Counted from the first letter of the stretch, positions 34,033 to 44,598 are shown. The stretch: DNA of 64,000 nt from Bacteroidota bacterium (GCA_016722565.1 JADKIU010000001.1:868001-932000), one strand, 5' to 3'. Notes: generated from the letters alone by a model not told the origin. Program-made: numbers and translations.

Positions 34033-34713
34033 TTAATTCAGTTTAGAATCAATCACCTTCCCGTTTTCACATTTGATGGTGCGGGAAGGAAATTTATCAA
34101 ACATCATAATATCGTGAGTAGCGATAAGCACAGCTCTGCCATTTTTGCTGATTTCTACCAATAAATTCATGATGCCTTCGGACGTTTCAGGGTCGAGGTT
34201 ACCAGTAGGCTCATCAGCTAAGATTAATTCAGGGTCGTTGAGTAAAGCACGAGCAATGGAAATACGTTGTTGTTCTCCACCGGAAAGTTCGTGTGGCATT
34301 TTGAAGCCTTTGGTAGTTAAATGCACTTTTTCCAATACTTCCTGAATGCGTTTTTGCATTGCCAGTTTATCTTTCCAGCCTGTGGCTTTTAATACAAACA
34401 TCAAGTTGTCGTTGACACTTCTATCGGTTAATAATTGGAAATCCTGGAAAACAATGCCCAGTTTTCTTCTTAGGAATGGAATTTCTTTGCGTTTAATGAT
34501 AGCCAAATCAAATCCGGCAACGGTTCCACTTCCTTCGATAAGATCTAAGTCGGCATACAAGGTTTTGAGCAAACTACTTTTTCCGCTGCCCGTTTTCCCG
34601 ATTAAGTAAACAAATTCGCCTTTGTCGATGCTGATGTTCACATTGGCCAATACCAAATTGTACTTTTGGAAAATTGAAACGTTATGCAGACTGATAATTG
34701 TGTCGAGTGCCAT
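34033..34713 (-). CDS. ftsE: Cell-division ABC transporter ATP-binding protein FtsE
   Basis: ATPase that works with FtsX to control peptidoglycan hydrolases at the septum. Length 226 aa is standard. Walker A GKTGSGKS is at residues 39-46, the Q-loop glutamine at Q90 (GIVFQDFQLL), the signature LSGGEQQ at 143-149 and Walker B LILADE at 163-168, followed by PTGNLD. The IEGSGTV and DFQLLTDRSVNDNLMF segments favour FtsE over LolD. No ftsX gene is adjacent; in Bacteroidota it is usually elsewhere. Confidence 0.9.
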   Translation of the reverse strand: MALDTIISLHNVSIFQKYNLVLANVNISIDKGEFVYLIGKTGSGKSSLLKTLYADLDLIEGSGTVAGFDLAIIKRKEIPFLRRKLGIVFQDFQLLTDRSVNDNLMFVLKATGWKDKLAMQKRIQEVLEKVHLTTKGFKMPHELSGGEQQRISIARALLNDPELILADEPTGNLDPETSEGIMNLLVEISKNGRAVLIATHDIMMFDKFPSRTIKCENGKVIDSKLN

Positions 34714-34918
34714 TGTTTATTCGGTTTAAAGCATGTTTATGTTGTATATGCTTCAACTACATGATTTATTGATTGTATAAAATTACTTCTTAAGCTGCAA
34801 TCATTCGGTAATTGTTTGCAATACTTTCAACATCTCTGCGTTAATAACTTCCAACCAGTACAAAACTTCATGCAGCTATCCTTACTAATTTTACAATCAT
34901 CATCTATTTACCAATTCA

Positions 34919-37900
34919 ATGAAGAATTTAAAAGGGGCTGTATTAGTTATTGGATTTCTTTTTTCGATTTCTGTTTTTGCACAAAAAACAGTTCATGTAC
35001 TACATGAAGATTCGGAATTCAAAAAGGGAATTGAACTTCTTCAAAAAGAGAAGTATGGCGCTGCGCAAAAAAGCTTTGCTGCTGTTATGGAAACCCATAC
35101 AGATGTGCACTCGCTGATTCATATTGATGCAGAATATTACAATGCCATTTGTGCCATCGAATTGTTTAATAAGGATGGAGAATTATACCTCAAACAATTT
35201 ATCGCCAATCATCCTGAAAGTCCGAAAGTAAAGACGGCTTACTTTTATTTAGGGAAATACAACTACCGCAAAAAGAAATACAGAGATGCCATCGAATGGT
35301 TCGAAAAGGTTGATATTTATGACTTAACAACAGAAGAGTTGGCTGAGTTTTATTTCAAACGCGGATATAGTTTTTTTGAATCTAAAAAATTAACAGACGC
35401 AAAAAAGGATTTTTATGAAATAAAAGATGTCGACAATAAATATGCAGCAGCTGCAAAATATTATTATGCGCATATTTTGTACGGAGAGAAAAATTACGAA
35501 ACAGCACTGGGTGACTTTTTGAAATTGCAAACCAATGAAACGTTTGGACCGATTGTTCCTTATTACATCGCCCAGATTTATTTTTTGCAAGGGAAATATG
35601 AAACCGTAATCAGTTACGCTCCCGCTTTGCTCGATTCAGCGGTTACTAAGCGTGTGCCTGAAATAGCTAAAGTGGTGGGTGAGTCGTATTACCGAACTGG
35701 GAAATACAAAGAAGCCATTCCGTATTTGAAAAAATATGAAAAGGCAAATGGTTCGTTAACACGAAAAGATAATTATCAAATGGGTTTTGCAAATTATCAG
35801 GTGAAAGATTATGAAGATGCCATTAGCTATTTTATCAGAGTCGGAAATATTGATGATTCATTATCGCAAAGTGCTTATTACCACATTGCAGATTGTTATG
35901 TAAAAACCGATAGCAAACAAAATGCATTAAATGCATTCGGATTGGCTGCCAAATTGGATTTTGATAAATTGGTGCAGGAAGAAGCCTTGTTTAATTATGC
36001 GAAACTCGCCTATGAATTGGCATTTAATCCTTACAACGAAGCGATAAAAGCATTTCAAAAATACATCAAGACATTCCCGAATGCAGCGCATATTGACGAA
36101 GCGTATACTTATTTGGCAAATGTATTCATTACCACCAAAAGTTATAAAGACGCTTTAGAAGCGATTGAAAATATTAAAGTGCTAACACCGGAATTAAAAG
36201 TTGCACATCAAAAAGTAGCTTATTACCGAGGAGTTGATTTGTTTAACAACATGGAATTTGCAGAGGCGGTGAAGTTATTTGATAAATCCAATACCTATTT
36301 GTTTGACAAAAGTATTCGTGCCAATGCTATTTATTGGAAGGCTGAATCATATTACCGTTTGGGAAAATATCCCGATGCGATTGAAAATTATATTGATTAT
36401 ACTGCTGAGCCTGGTGCCATTGGTAAGTCAGAGTTGAGTGATGCAAATTATAATGTTGGATATGCCTATTATAAATTGAAAGACTATACCAATAGTAATT
36501 TATGGTTCCGCAAGTTTGTCACATTCAAACCACAAGCAAATGCAAAAAAAATAAACGATGCCTTGAATCGTATCGGTGATGGTTATTTTATGCAACGTGA
36601 TTTTGCGAATGCAGTAGACTATTATGATCAATCCTATAAAATGAAATTGATTGATGCCGATTATGCCTTGTTTCAAAAAGCATTGGCAAATGGAGTGCAG
36701 AAAAAATATCCTGCAAAAATTGCTGATTTAAATGCATTTATTACAGCGTATCCGAAATCACCATATCTCCAAAAAGCAAAATTTGAATTGGCTTTAACGT
36801 TTGATAAAGACAATCAGCAAGAAGTGGCGTTAACGAAGTTTAAATCCTTTCTGGAGGAATATCCGAACAGTGCTTACATCAATGTGTGTTTGAGTAAAAT
36901 TGGTTTGATTTATTATGCAAAGAAAGAGGATGATAAAGCATTGTCGTATTTTGATAAACTAATCAAACGTGACCGTAAATCTGCGGAAGCAAGTGAGGCC
37001 ATTAATACCGTGAAAGCCATTTATGCATCCAAAGGTGATCCGGATGGATTGGGCACGTATTTAGCATCCGTTGGAGCAAGTATTCCTCAGGGAGAATTGG
37101 ATTCATTGACTTACAACAATGGGAAGAATCATTACATGGAGCAAGATTGTAAAAGTGTGGTGAGTGATTTTGAAAAGTATATTTCAAAATTTCCGGATGG
37201 AATCTTTATCATGCAAGCGAATTTTTATAAAGCGGAATGCGATTATAAATTAGGCAATATGGATGCAGCATTGGCTTGTTATTCATACATAGCCGGCAAA
37301 CCAAAAACGGAATATACAGAGCAGGCTTTGTTACGCGCATCGGATATAACGTTTAAGAAAAAGGATTACGCAAAAGCAATCGAATTGTATAAACAATTGG
37401 AGATGCAGGCAGAGAATCCCAAAAGCAATACAACTGCTATTGTTGGTTTGATGCGTTCGTATTTCAATACAAAAGCATACGATGATGTAATTGTTTATGC
37501 AGGAAAAGTATTGAAGATAGAAAATGTAAATAATGAGTTGAGCAGTGAAGCGAATTATGATATCGCTCAAGCCTATTTAAGTATGCAAAAGCTAGACGAT
37601 GCTATGGCTTCATTTCAAGCTGTTGTAAATACTTCAAAAGCCGAAATAGGAGCGGAGTCGCAATATTATGTCGCGTATATTCAGTACCTGAAAAAAGATT
37701 ACAAACAATCCAAAAAGATTGTGTTTGATTTAATCAATGGCGATGGCGATTATCCGTATTGGGTAACTAACGGAATGATTTTGTTGGCAGATAATTATGT
37801 GGCAATGAATGATAACTTCCAGGCAAAAGCGTATTTGAAAATTGTGGTGGATGAATCAGATACACCTGAATTGATAAAAGTGGCACAAGAAAAATTGAAT

Positions 37901-38059
37901 CAAATAACTGCTGCGGAAGAAGAAGCAAAGAAAAGTCAAAAAGTTGCAGAACCTATAAAAGTGGAATTTGAAGGCAATAGCGAACAGCAAAATGAATTAT
38001 TTACTGATCCGTCAACAACTACACCACCGGTAAAGGAAGGAGAAGAAAAACATGAATAA
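34919..38059 (+). CDS. Large exported TPR-repeat protein
   Basis: A 1046-residue periplasmic protein with a signal peptide ending at SVFAQ. Nearly the whole chain consists of tetratricopeptide-type helix pairs, for example YYLGKYNYRKKKYRDAIEWF, YYRTGKYKEAIPYLKKYE and YYRLGKYPDAIENY, roughly 20 units. The tail from ~1005 is acidic and disordered (PSTTTPPVKEGEEK). TPR solenoids of this kind mediate protein contacts in envelope assembly. Its stop overlaps the start of the outer membrane barrel gene by 8 nt, so the two are translationally coupled and probably work as partners. Confidence 0.88.
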   Translation: MKNLKGAVLVIGFLFSISVFAQKTVHVLHEDSEFKKGIELLQKEKYGAAQKSFAAVMETHTDVHSLIHIDAEYYNAICAIELFNKDGELYLKQFIANHPESPKVKTAYFYLGKYNYRKKKYRDAIEWFEKVDIYDLTTEELAEFYFKRGYSFFESKKLTDAKKDFYEIKDVDNKYAAAAKYYYAHILYGEKNYETALGDFLKLQTNETFGPIVPYYIAQIYFLQGKYETVISYAPALLDSAVTKRVPEIAKVVGESYYRTGKYKEAIPYLKKYEKANGSLTRKDNYQMGFANYQVKDYEDAISYFIRVGNIDDSLSQSAYYHIADCYVKTDSKQNALNAFGLAAKLDFDKLVQEEALFNYAKLAYELAFNPYNEAIKAFQKYIKTFPNAAHIDEAYTYLANVFITTKSYKDALEAIENIKVLTPELKVAHQKVAYYRGVDLFNNMEFAEAVKLFDKSNTYLFDKSIRANAIYWKAESYYRLGKYPDAIENYIDYTAEPGAIGKSELSDANYNVGYAYYKLKDYTNSNLWFRKFVTFKPQANAKKINDALNRIGDGYFMQRDFANAVDYYDQSYKMKLIDADYALFQKALANGVQKKYPAKIADLNAFITAYPKSPYLQKAKFELALTFDKDNQQEVALTKFKSFLEEYPNSAYINVCLSKIGLIYYAKKEDDKALSYFDKLIKRDRKSAEASEAINTVKAIYASKGDPDGLGTYLASVGASIPQGELDSLTYNNGKNHYMEQDCKSVVSDFEKYISKFPDGIFIMQANFYKAECDYKLGNMDAALACYSYIAGKPKTEYTEQALLRASDITFKKKDYAKAIELYKQLEMQAENPKSNTTAIVGLMRSYFNTKAYDDVIVYAGKVLKIENVNNELSSEANYDIAQAYLSMQKLDDAMASFQAVVNTSKAEIGAESQYYVAYIQYLKKDYKQSKKIVFDLINGDGDYPYWVTNGMILLADNYVAMNDNFQAKAYLKIVVDESDTPELIKVAQEKLNQITAAEEEAKKSQKVAEPIKVEFEGNSEQQNELFTDPSTTTPPVKEGEEKHE

Positions 38060-39749
38060 GATGTCGTTAAAATACAGTTTTCTGATGTTGTTATCGTTGG
38101 GAACAATTGGAGAGATGGTTGCACAAAAAGTATTGGATTCCATGTTAATCATCAGTGTTGGATCGTACCGTCCAATAATTGTAGATGCCAATAAATTATT
38201 GGAGCAACCAACCATTGTGGATTCAACAAAAAAATTGAAAGTAAACGGGTACAGCATCAGTTCTAAAAAGATTGCCACTACTTATGATGTGGAACCGATT
38301 GAGGCCGCTGAAATGGTGGGAGAGCCTTTAACGAAGCTTTACAATGGGTTGGTGAAAATAGGTTTTGGAAATTATACAACACCTTATGGCGAAGCATGGT
38401 ACAATCATTTACGTTCGAAAGAATATGCCTATGGTTTGCGCTTGAAACATTTATCCTCACAAACAAATTTGGAAGATTATGGTTTTGGTGGATTTAGTGA
38501 TAACGAAGTAAGCTTGTATGGAAAGAAATTTTTGAAAGAGCATACGCTGTCAGGTAATTTTGATTACGCCCGAAATGTGGTGCATTTTTATGGGTATGAT
38601 ACGGCTAAATTTGATATTACTGATAAGGAGTTAACAGTTCAACGTTATAATTATTTCGGAGCGAATGCAGAGCTTAAAAGTCATTATGCAAAAGCAGAAC
38701 GTTATAACCACGATGTGAAATTAAATTTTTACAATTTGCAGGATACGTATAAATCTTCGGAAACGAATTTGAAAGCAAACGGTTATCTTCAAACAGCTGT
38801 ATTGAAAGAAGTATTGAAGGTAAATGCTTCTGTGGATTATTATAATTATAAAACAATCAGTGATACTATCAACAATACAATCATTACGTTGAATCCCAAT
38901 TTTATTGCAACAGGAGAACGTTATAGAGCGAGTATCGGATTAACGGGAGTGATGGATGTTTTTGTAAAATCAAAATTTTATTTCTACCCGAACATTGATT
39001 TGAGTTACAATATTGTTGACGATATCATTATTCCGTATGCAGGTGCCTCCGGAAAACTTCAGAAGAATAGTTACAAAGCTTTAACTGATGAAAATCCATT
39101 TGTGCTTTCCGATTTAACCATGAAAAATTCAAATTATAAGTATGAAATATTTGGAGGGTTGAGAGGAACGTTGTCTTCCACCGTAGCATACGATGTAAGA
39201 GCAGGTTATTCCAGTGTAGATGATATGGCTTTGTATGTAAATGATACGATGACCTTGTATGTGAATAATATAAAAGAGTTGTTGGAGAATCGTTTTGATG
39301 TGATTTATGATAATTCTGAAATACTTACTGTGAAAGGGGAAGTCAGCTATCAACAGCGCGAGAAATTGCGCATATTATTGCGTGGAGAATATTTCAGTTA
39401 TAAGATGGCAACAGAACAAAAAGCATGGTACAAACCACAAATGCAATTTACTCTTGCCGCAAACTATAATTTAAGAGATAAAATTGTAGCACGTGTAGAT
39501 TTGTATTACATCGATAATCAGTTTGCAAAAACATTTGTAACTGATACAACATCCGCTACCGGAAAAAGAGTGGTAGCACAGGAATTAAAAGGTGTTTTTG
39601 ATGCGAATATCGGATTAGAATATCGGTATACAAAGAAGTTGGGATTCTTTTTGAACTTTAATAATATTACAAATTTCAGATACTATCGTTACAATAATTA
39701 TCCAACACAACGTCTTGGATTTATGGCCGGATTGTCCTATTCGTTTTAA
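38052..39749 (+). CDS. Outer membrane barrel protein, TonB-receptor-like
   Basis: A 565-residue exported protein with a signal peptide ending at EMVAQ (from the ATG at 38052, or from the ATG at 38061). After an N-terminal stretch it reads as ~20 amphipathic strands rich in Tyr, Asn and aromatic girdle residues, ending FMAGLSYSF with a C-terminal Phe. It looks like the barrel of a TonB-dependent receptor (LEYRYTKKLGFFLNFNNITN is a typical last-strand motif) but has no recognisable plug domain. A non-transport role or partnership with the upstream TPR protein is likely. Start overlaps the TPR stop by 8 nt. Confidence 0.75.
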   Translation: MNKMSLKYSFLMLLSLGTIGEMVAQKVLDSMLIISVGSYRPIIVDANKLLEQPTIVDSTKKLKVNGYSISSKKIATTYDVEPIEAAEMVGEPLTKLYNGLVKIGFGNYTTPYGEAWYNHLRSKEYAYGLRLKHLSSQTNLEDYGFGGFSDNEVSLYGKKFLKEHTLSGNFDYARNVVHFYGYDTAKFDITDKELTVQRYNYFGANAELKSHYAKAERYNHDVKLNFYNLQDTYKSSETNLKANGYLQTAVLKEVLKVNASVDYYNYKTISDTINNTIITLNPNFIATGERYRASIGLTGVMDVFVKSKFYFYPNIDLSYNIVDDIIIPYAGASGKLQKNSYKALTDENPFVLSDLTMKNSNYKYEIFGGLRGTLSSTVAYDVRAGYSSVDDMALYVNDTMTLYVNNIKELLENRFDVIYDNSEILTVKGEVSYQQREKLRILLRGEYFSYKMATEQKAWYKPQMQFTLAANYNLRDKIVARVDLYYIDNQFAKTFVTDTTSATGKRVVAQELKGVFDANIGLEYRYTKKLGFFLNFNNITNFRYYRYNNYPTQRLGFMAGLSYSF

Positions 39750-39918
39750 CGATTTTTTTCAGTAAACTATCCTTTAATTATCCAAATTTTTGGGCTTTTT
39801 TTTGTTAACTAAATGTTAATAAAACCAGGCTTTTTTATTCTCCCGAAACACCACTATTTACGCGGTAAAAAGCTATATTTGTTAGCATTAAAAAAAGCAT
39901 AAAAAACAACAATAAATT

Positions 39919-41889
39919 ATGGAAGAGACAGTGAATGAAAATCTAGCAAAATCATCCGATTATTCAGCCGATAGTATTCAGGTATTAGAAGGGTTGGAAG
40001 CGGTTCGGAAACGACCTGCCATGTACATTGGTGATATTGGCTTAAAAGGATTGCACCATTTGGTATATGAGGTGGTGGATAACTCCATTGATGAGGCGTT
40101 GGCCGGTCATTGTAAAAATATTTACGTAAGTATCAATGAAAATAACTCCATTACTGTAAAGGATGATGGAAGGGGTATTCCTACAGATTATCACGCAAAA
40201 GAGAAAAAATCCGCTTTAGAGGTGGTTATGACGGTATTACATGCCGGTGGGAAATTCGACAAGGATTCCTATAAAGTATCCGGTGGTTTGCATGGGGTAG
40301 GGGTTTCCTGCGTAAATGCACTTTCTACCCATTTAACGGTAAATGTTCACAGAAACGGGAAAGAATACATCCAGGAATACAATATCGGTAAGCCATTATA
40401 TCCAGTAAAAGAGGTAGGCGCTACCGATTATAGAGGTACAATTGTGACTTTTCAGCCGGATACAAGCATTTTTACCCACTCAGTTTACCATTTTGACATC
40501 ATTTCAGCTCGTTTACGCGAATTGGCATTCTTGAACAAAGGAATTCACATCACTTTAACGGATTTACGTGAAAAAGATGAGGCTGGAAACCATCCGACAG
40601 AAGATTATTATTCTCAAGGTGGTTTAAGAGAATTTGTAACCTATTTGGATGCAACCCGTGAACGTTTAATTGAGGATGTAATTTATATGGAAGGTGAGAA
40701 AAACGGAATTCCCGTTGAAGTTGCCATGATGTATAATACTTCTTATTCTGAAAACCTTCATACCTATGTAAACAATATCAATACACATGAAGGTGGTACC
40801 CATTTAGCAGGTTTCAGAAGAGGTTTAACACGTACGTTAAAATCCTACGCGGAAAAATCCGGATTGTTAAGCAAGGTAAAAATTGAAATTAATGGTGACG
40901 ATTTCCGTGAAGGATTAACAGCTGTTATTTCTGTAAAGGTTCAGGAGCCTCAGTTTGAAGGGCAAACAAAAACCAAGTTGGGTAACAACGAGGTGATGGG
41001 TGCAGTTGATCAAGCGGTGAGTGAAATGCTTCAGAATTATTTGGAAGAACATCCAAAGCAAGCGCGTCAAATCGTTGATAAAGTAATTCTTGCTGCTACT
41101 GCTCGTCATGCTGCCCGTAAAGCGCGTGAAATGGTTCAGCGTAAAAGTGTTCTTACTGGAACAGGTTTACCCGGAAAATTATCCGATTGTTCTGAGTCAG
41201 ATCCATCCATGTGTGAGTTGTATTTAGTTGAGGGTGACTCTGCGGGTGGTACAGCGAAACAAGGCCGTAACCGTGCATTTCAAGCAATTTTGCCATTGAG
41301 AGGTAAGATTTTGAATGTGGAAAAAGCCATGGAGTATAAAATTTATGATAACGAAGAGATTAAAAATATCTTCACCGCATTGGGCGTTTTTCGTGGAACA
41401 TCAGAAGATGAGCGTGCATTAAATATTGACAAATTGCGTTACCATAAAATTGTCATCATGTGTGATGCCGATGTGGATGGTAGTCATATCACTACTTTAA
41501 TTCTTACTTTCTTTTTCCGTCACATGAAGGAGTTGGTAGAAAACGGATACATTTATATTGCAACTCCTCCTTTGTATTTAGTGAAAAAAGGCAAAGAGCA
41601 AAGATATTGCTGGACAGAAGAAGAAAGAAATGCACACGTGAAGGAATTAGCGGGTGGTGAAGGGAAAGAAGGTACCGTAGGTATTCAGCGTTATAAGGGT
41701 TTGGGAGAGATGAACGCAGAACAATTATGGCAAACGACAATGAATCCTGAATTCAGAACTTTGCGCCAAGTTACAATTGATAGTGCAGCAGAAGCGGATA
41801 GAATATTCTCAATGTTGATGGGCGATGAAGTGCCACCGCGTAGAGAGTTTATCGAGAAGAACGCGAAGTATGCGAATATTGATGTATAA
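39919..41889 (+). CDS. gyrB: DNA gyrase subunit B
   Basis: ATPase and strand-passage subunit of gyrase, introducing negative supercoils with GyrA. At 656 residues it is the usual Bacteroidota length. The GHKL ATPase domain contains the ATP-site helices VDNSIDEALAGH and DDGRGIPT and GGLHGVGVSCVNAL. The transducer domain follows to ~400. The TOPRIM domain shows EGDSAGGTAKQGRNR near residue 436 and DADVDGSH near 515, and the C-terminus has QRYKGLGEMNAEQLWQTTM. TATATTTG at 39874-39881 resembles a -7 box but no clear -33 was found. A strong terminator follows. Confidence 0.98.
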   Translation: MEETVNENLAKSSDYSADSIQVLEGLEAVRKRPAMYIGDIGLKGLHHLVYEVVDNSIDEALAGHCKNIYVSINENNSITVKDDGRGIPTDYHAKEKKSALEVVMTVLHAGGKFDKDSYKVSGGLHGVGVSCVNALSTHLTVNVHRNGKEYIQEYNIGKPLYPVKEVGATDYRGTIVTFQPDTSIFTHSVYHFDIISARLRELAFLNKGIHITLTDLREKDEAGNHPTEDYYSQGGLREFVTYLDATRERLIEDVIYMEGEKNGIPVEVAMMYNTSYSENLHTYVNNINTHEGGTHLAGFRRGLTRTLKSYAEKSGLLSKVKIEINGDDFREGLTAVISVKVQEPQFEGQTKTKLGNNEVMGAVDQAVSEMLQNYLEEHPKQARQIVDKVILAATARHAARKAREMVQRKSVLTGTGLPGKLSDCSESDPSMCELYLVEGDSAGGTAKQGRNRAFQAILPLRGKILNVEKAMEYKIYDNEEIKNIFTALGVFRGTSEDERALNIDKLRYHKIVIMCDADVDGSHITTLILTFFFRHMKELVENGYIYIATPPLYLVKKGKEQRYCWTEEERNAHVKELAGGEGKEGTVGIQRYKGLGEMNAEQLWQTTMNPEFRTLRQVTIDSAAEADRIFSMLMGDEVPPRREFIEKNAKYANIDV

Positions 41890-41910
41890 TATTTAATACA
41901 TAAATAGTAA

Positions 41911-41939
41911 AAAGGCCAATCAATCGATTGGCCTTTTTT
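41911..41939 (+). terminator. Intrinsic terminator after gyrB
   Basis: 8-bp stem GGCCAATC (41914-41921) and GATTGGCC (41926-41933), extended by AAA/TTT, loop AATC, ending in six T. Its A-tract upstream allows use on both strands. Confidence 0.92.
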
Positions 41940-41965
41940 ATTGGAATAATTGGAGATGAACAAAA

Positions 41966-41992
41966 ACAAAAAAGGCTTCGAATCTCGAAGCC
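41966..41992 (-). terminator. Intrinsic terminator after the 820-residue collagen-like gene
   Basis: GGCTTCGA/TCGAAGCC stem (41974-41981 with 41985-41992), followed on the minus strand by a T-run. Together with the gyrB terminator it insulates the convergent genes. Confidence 0.9.
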
Positions 41993-42015
41993 TTTTTCGT
42001 TAAATGATATTGCAA

Positions 42016-44478
42016 TTATCTGTTTGTTGTAGATTTTTTGGTTGCAGTATTCGGTGCAGCTGTTTCTTGTTTTTGACTTTGAGCAGCAGGTGTTGCATTT
42101 TCTTGTGGCTCTTTCTTCAAGTAGTAGAAAATACCTTGCTCTTCGGAAGCACCAAATAACTTCGGTTGTAAGTATTTTCCATCCCAACCATCAGGCTTTT
42201 GTACTTCGGTTTTCTTAGCATCTGGATTTTGTTGCGCATATGGATCGTTACGATCAGCATATACTACCCATGAAACTTTTTGACCAGGTTTACCACCGGC
42301 AATTTCAAATCGTCTGTTTGCAATTTCAGTCTTGATGTATAAATCAGCTTTTGATCCGATAGCAGTTAAGTTATAGCTGAAGTTGATGTTGATTGCATCA
42401 AAATAATCCGGCAATTCAACAGTCGCTTCACCATTTCCATCCAATACCACATTACCTCTGTACATATTCAATACTTCGTTGGATTCGATAGAGAAATGCT
42501 TTAATAATTTGTGTTGAGGATCTAACGGGTGATCGATTGTAAATGGTTTAAATCCAGTTGCAGTCATATCACCATTTGCGAATACCGCATCTCCAGGAGT
42601 TGCCGCTTGTCCCAAAACGCCTATTGGGAAGCCTGTGCCTGCAGAAATACCCACAACACCAATTGAGTTAAATGCACCCACACCTGTAGCTTGAGCATTT
42701 AATTCAACAGTTGCATTGTTAGGTAATGCAGCTAGGAAAACAGCACCGGTAACACCGTTTGTTTGTCCCCATACAGCCGCATGATTCGCATTTGTACTTG
42801 TTGAAAGAGAAGATGCAAAAAGCACTTGTGTATTCATACCGGCAGTTGCCAATGTATTTTGGAAAGAAGCAACACGGCCATTTCCAACCGCAGAAGCGAA
42901 TAAAGTAACATCAACGTTTGCTGCGTTGGATGTTTGGAAGTTTCCGGCTCTACCTAAACCAGCGTGGAAAGATCCCGTTGCAATAGCAGTAGATGTTGCA
43001 TTGTTTTGTTGAATTTCTGCAGTACGTCCAGTACCGTTTGTAATTGCCCAGAATGCATTGTTTGCATTCGCAGCATTTGCGATTTGAAAAGTACCTGCAC
43101 TACCTAATGCGTTGTTTTGTCCAACTACGGCATCAGAAGCGGCAGTCGCTGGTGCAGAAACAAATCCAAATACACCAACACCTGTAGCATTGTTGGTTCC
43201 AACAACTCCGGAACCGCCACCTGCATTATTATCTCCCCATACACCGATACCAGTAGAAACAGCAGATCCTAAAACCCCTTGTCCGGTTGCTGTATTTTCA
43301 CCATAAATACCGGATGCGGTTCCTGCACTGTATCCGCTAATTGGGTAAGTTAATGTCGCAGTAGTATTAATTGCTCCCGGATAACCAAATCCATAAGCAG
43401 AGAAAACGTCTGTTGTTGCAAAAGGAGTGGTGTTGTTTACAACCACGTTACCTGTTGCAGCAGAACCTAACACGCGCATACGTTCGTTTGCTGCTGTTGT
43501 TCCTCGTGTTTTAACAATAAAATCAACGTTGTCGTTGGTTCCGATGTAGTTTGTTCCTGCTGTCAATCCTGTATTTCCTGTTGTTAACCAAGCACCTGTT
43601 GTAGAAGTGATGGTAGAAGGAATTGTAGTAACAATACTTTGAGTACCATTAGCATTAAAATTGTTTGAAGTGATTGTCCAGTTAGGACCAGTAGCTCCTG
43701 TTGCGCCTGTCGTTCCAGTTGCACCTGTCGCTCCCGTAAGTCCGGTAGCACCAGTTGCTCCTGTCGCACCTACTGCTCCGGTAACACCAGTAGCACCAAC
43801 TGCTCCAGTAACACCAGTCGCACCTGTCGTTCCCGTTGCTCCAGTAAGTCCGGTAACACCCGTTGCTCCTGTTGCACCAACTGCTCCGGTAACACCTGTC
43901 GCTCCTACTGCTCCTGTTGTTCCAGTAGCACCAGCAATTCCAGTAACACCTGTCGCTCCAGTTGGACCCGTTGCACCAGTAGCTCCCGGAGTTCCAGCTC
44001 CGAAACCTGTTGGTCCAACAGCACCAGTAGGTCCTGTTGCACCTGTTGCTCCAGTTGTACCAACACCAGTAGCTCCAGTAGCACCTGCAATTCCGGTTGC
44101 TCCGTCAAGCCCTGTTGGTCCGGTAGCACCAGCAGTTCCAGCAGGACCTGTCGGTCCTGTTGCACCTGATCCGCCACCACCTGTTGCGGTACATAAAGAA
44201 ATCCAGGAAGTTGTTGGAACTCTATAGAAGAAATAACACATTGAATCTGTGTTGTAAATTAAAAGTGAGTTTGCTGGAGCTGCAATCGCAAGCATTCCTG
44301 CAGTATTCATTCGTGGAACTAAAACCCCTTTATTTGTCGAAAGCATTTCTAAAATTGCGCTTGCGTCAGGCGTTGTTGTTCCGATACCCACGTTATCTTG
44401 GGCTTGAACATTCGTAGGGATTGATAAGATGGTAGCTAAACCAAAAAAAGCAATCGATTTGAGTAGTATGTTTTTCAT
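42016..44478 (-). CDS. Secreted collagen-like repeat protein with phage-tail-like C-terminal domain
   Basis: An 820-residue surface protein. A signal peptide (1-26, ending TNVQA) leads to a head DNVGIGTTTPDASAILEM typical of Bacteroidota fibre proteins. A collagen-like block of about 53 G-X-Y triplets spans residues ~105-264, mostly GAT, GPT and GVT. The middle part (~270-640) is Ala/Gly/Asn-rich beta-repeat. The C-terminal part contains GFKPFTIDHPLDPQHKLLKHFS and LNMYRGNVVLDGNGEA, a domain found in tail-fibre-like proteins, and ends in a disordered Gln/Ala/Thr tail. It is likely a trimeric fibre. It shares its head and collagen start with the next gene upstream. Confidence 0.85.
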   Translation of the reverse strand: MKNILLKSIAFFGLATILSIPTNVQAQDNVGIGTTTPDASAILEMLSTNKGVLVPRMNTAGMLAIAAPANSLLIYNTDSMCYFFYRVPTTSWISLCTATGGGGSGATGPTGPAGTAGATGPTGLDGATGIAGATGATGVGTTGATGATGPTGAVGPTGFGAGTPGATGATGPTGATGVTGIAGATGTTGAVGATGVTGAVGATGATGVTGLTGATGTTGATGVTGAVGATGVTGAVGATGATGATGLTGATGATGTTGATGATGPNWTITSNNFNANGTQSIVTTIPSTITSTTGAWLTTGNTGLTAGTNYIGTNDNVDFIVKTRGTTAANERMRVLGSAATGNVVVNNTTPFATTDVFSAYGFGYPGAINTTATLTYPISGYSAGTASGIYGENTATGQGVLGSAVSTGIGVWGDNNAGGGSGVVGTNNATGVGVFGFVSAPATAASDAVVGQNNALGSAGTFQIANAANANNAFWAITNGTGRTAEIQQNNATSTAIATGSFHAGLGRAGNFQTSNAANVDVTLFASAVGNGRVASFQNTLATAGMNTQVLFASSLSTSTNANHAAVWGQTNGVTGAVFLAALPNNATVELNAQATGVGAFNSIGVVGISAGTGFPIGVLGQAATPGDAVFANGDMTATGFKPFTIDHPLDPQHKLLKHFSIESNEVLNMYRGNVVLDGNGEATVELPDYFDAININFSYNLTAIGSKADLYIKTEIANRRFEIAGGKPGQKVSWVVYADRNDPYAQQNPDAKKTEVQKPDGWDGKYLQPKLFGASEEQGIFYYLKKEPQENATPAAQSQKQETAAPNTATKKSTTNR

Positions 44479-44545
44479 TTTGTGTTGGGTTTAAACAGAT
44501 TACAAATTTAAACTATTTATCCAAACAAAAAAATCTCTTAAAATA

Positions 44546-44577
44546 AAAAAAACACCCCAGTTTTTACTGAGGTGTTT
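44546..44577 (-). terminator. Intrinsic terminator after the S74-type collagen-like gene
   Basis: On the minus strand AACACCTCAG and CTGGGGTGTT form a 10-bp stem with one G-U pair and a 6-nt loop, then eight T. Confidence 0.85.
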
Positions 44578-44598
44578 TTAAGGAATTATAGGTGAAGA

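Noticed and set aside
43661..44227. 188-residue plus-strand ORF made of VAPVAP repeats
   Set aside because: It is the exact antisense of the collagen-like GAT/GPT codons of the gene at 42016-44478; repeat coding sequence keeps the opposite frame open. The same applies to the 225-residue plus-strand ORF at 45341-46018.
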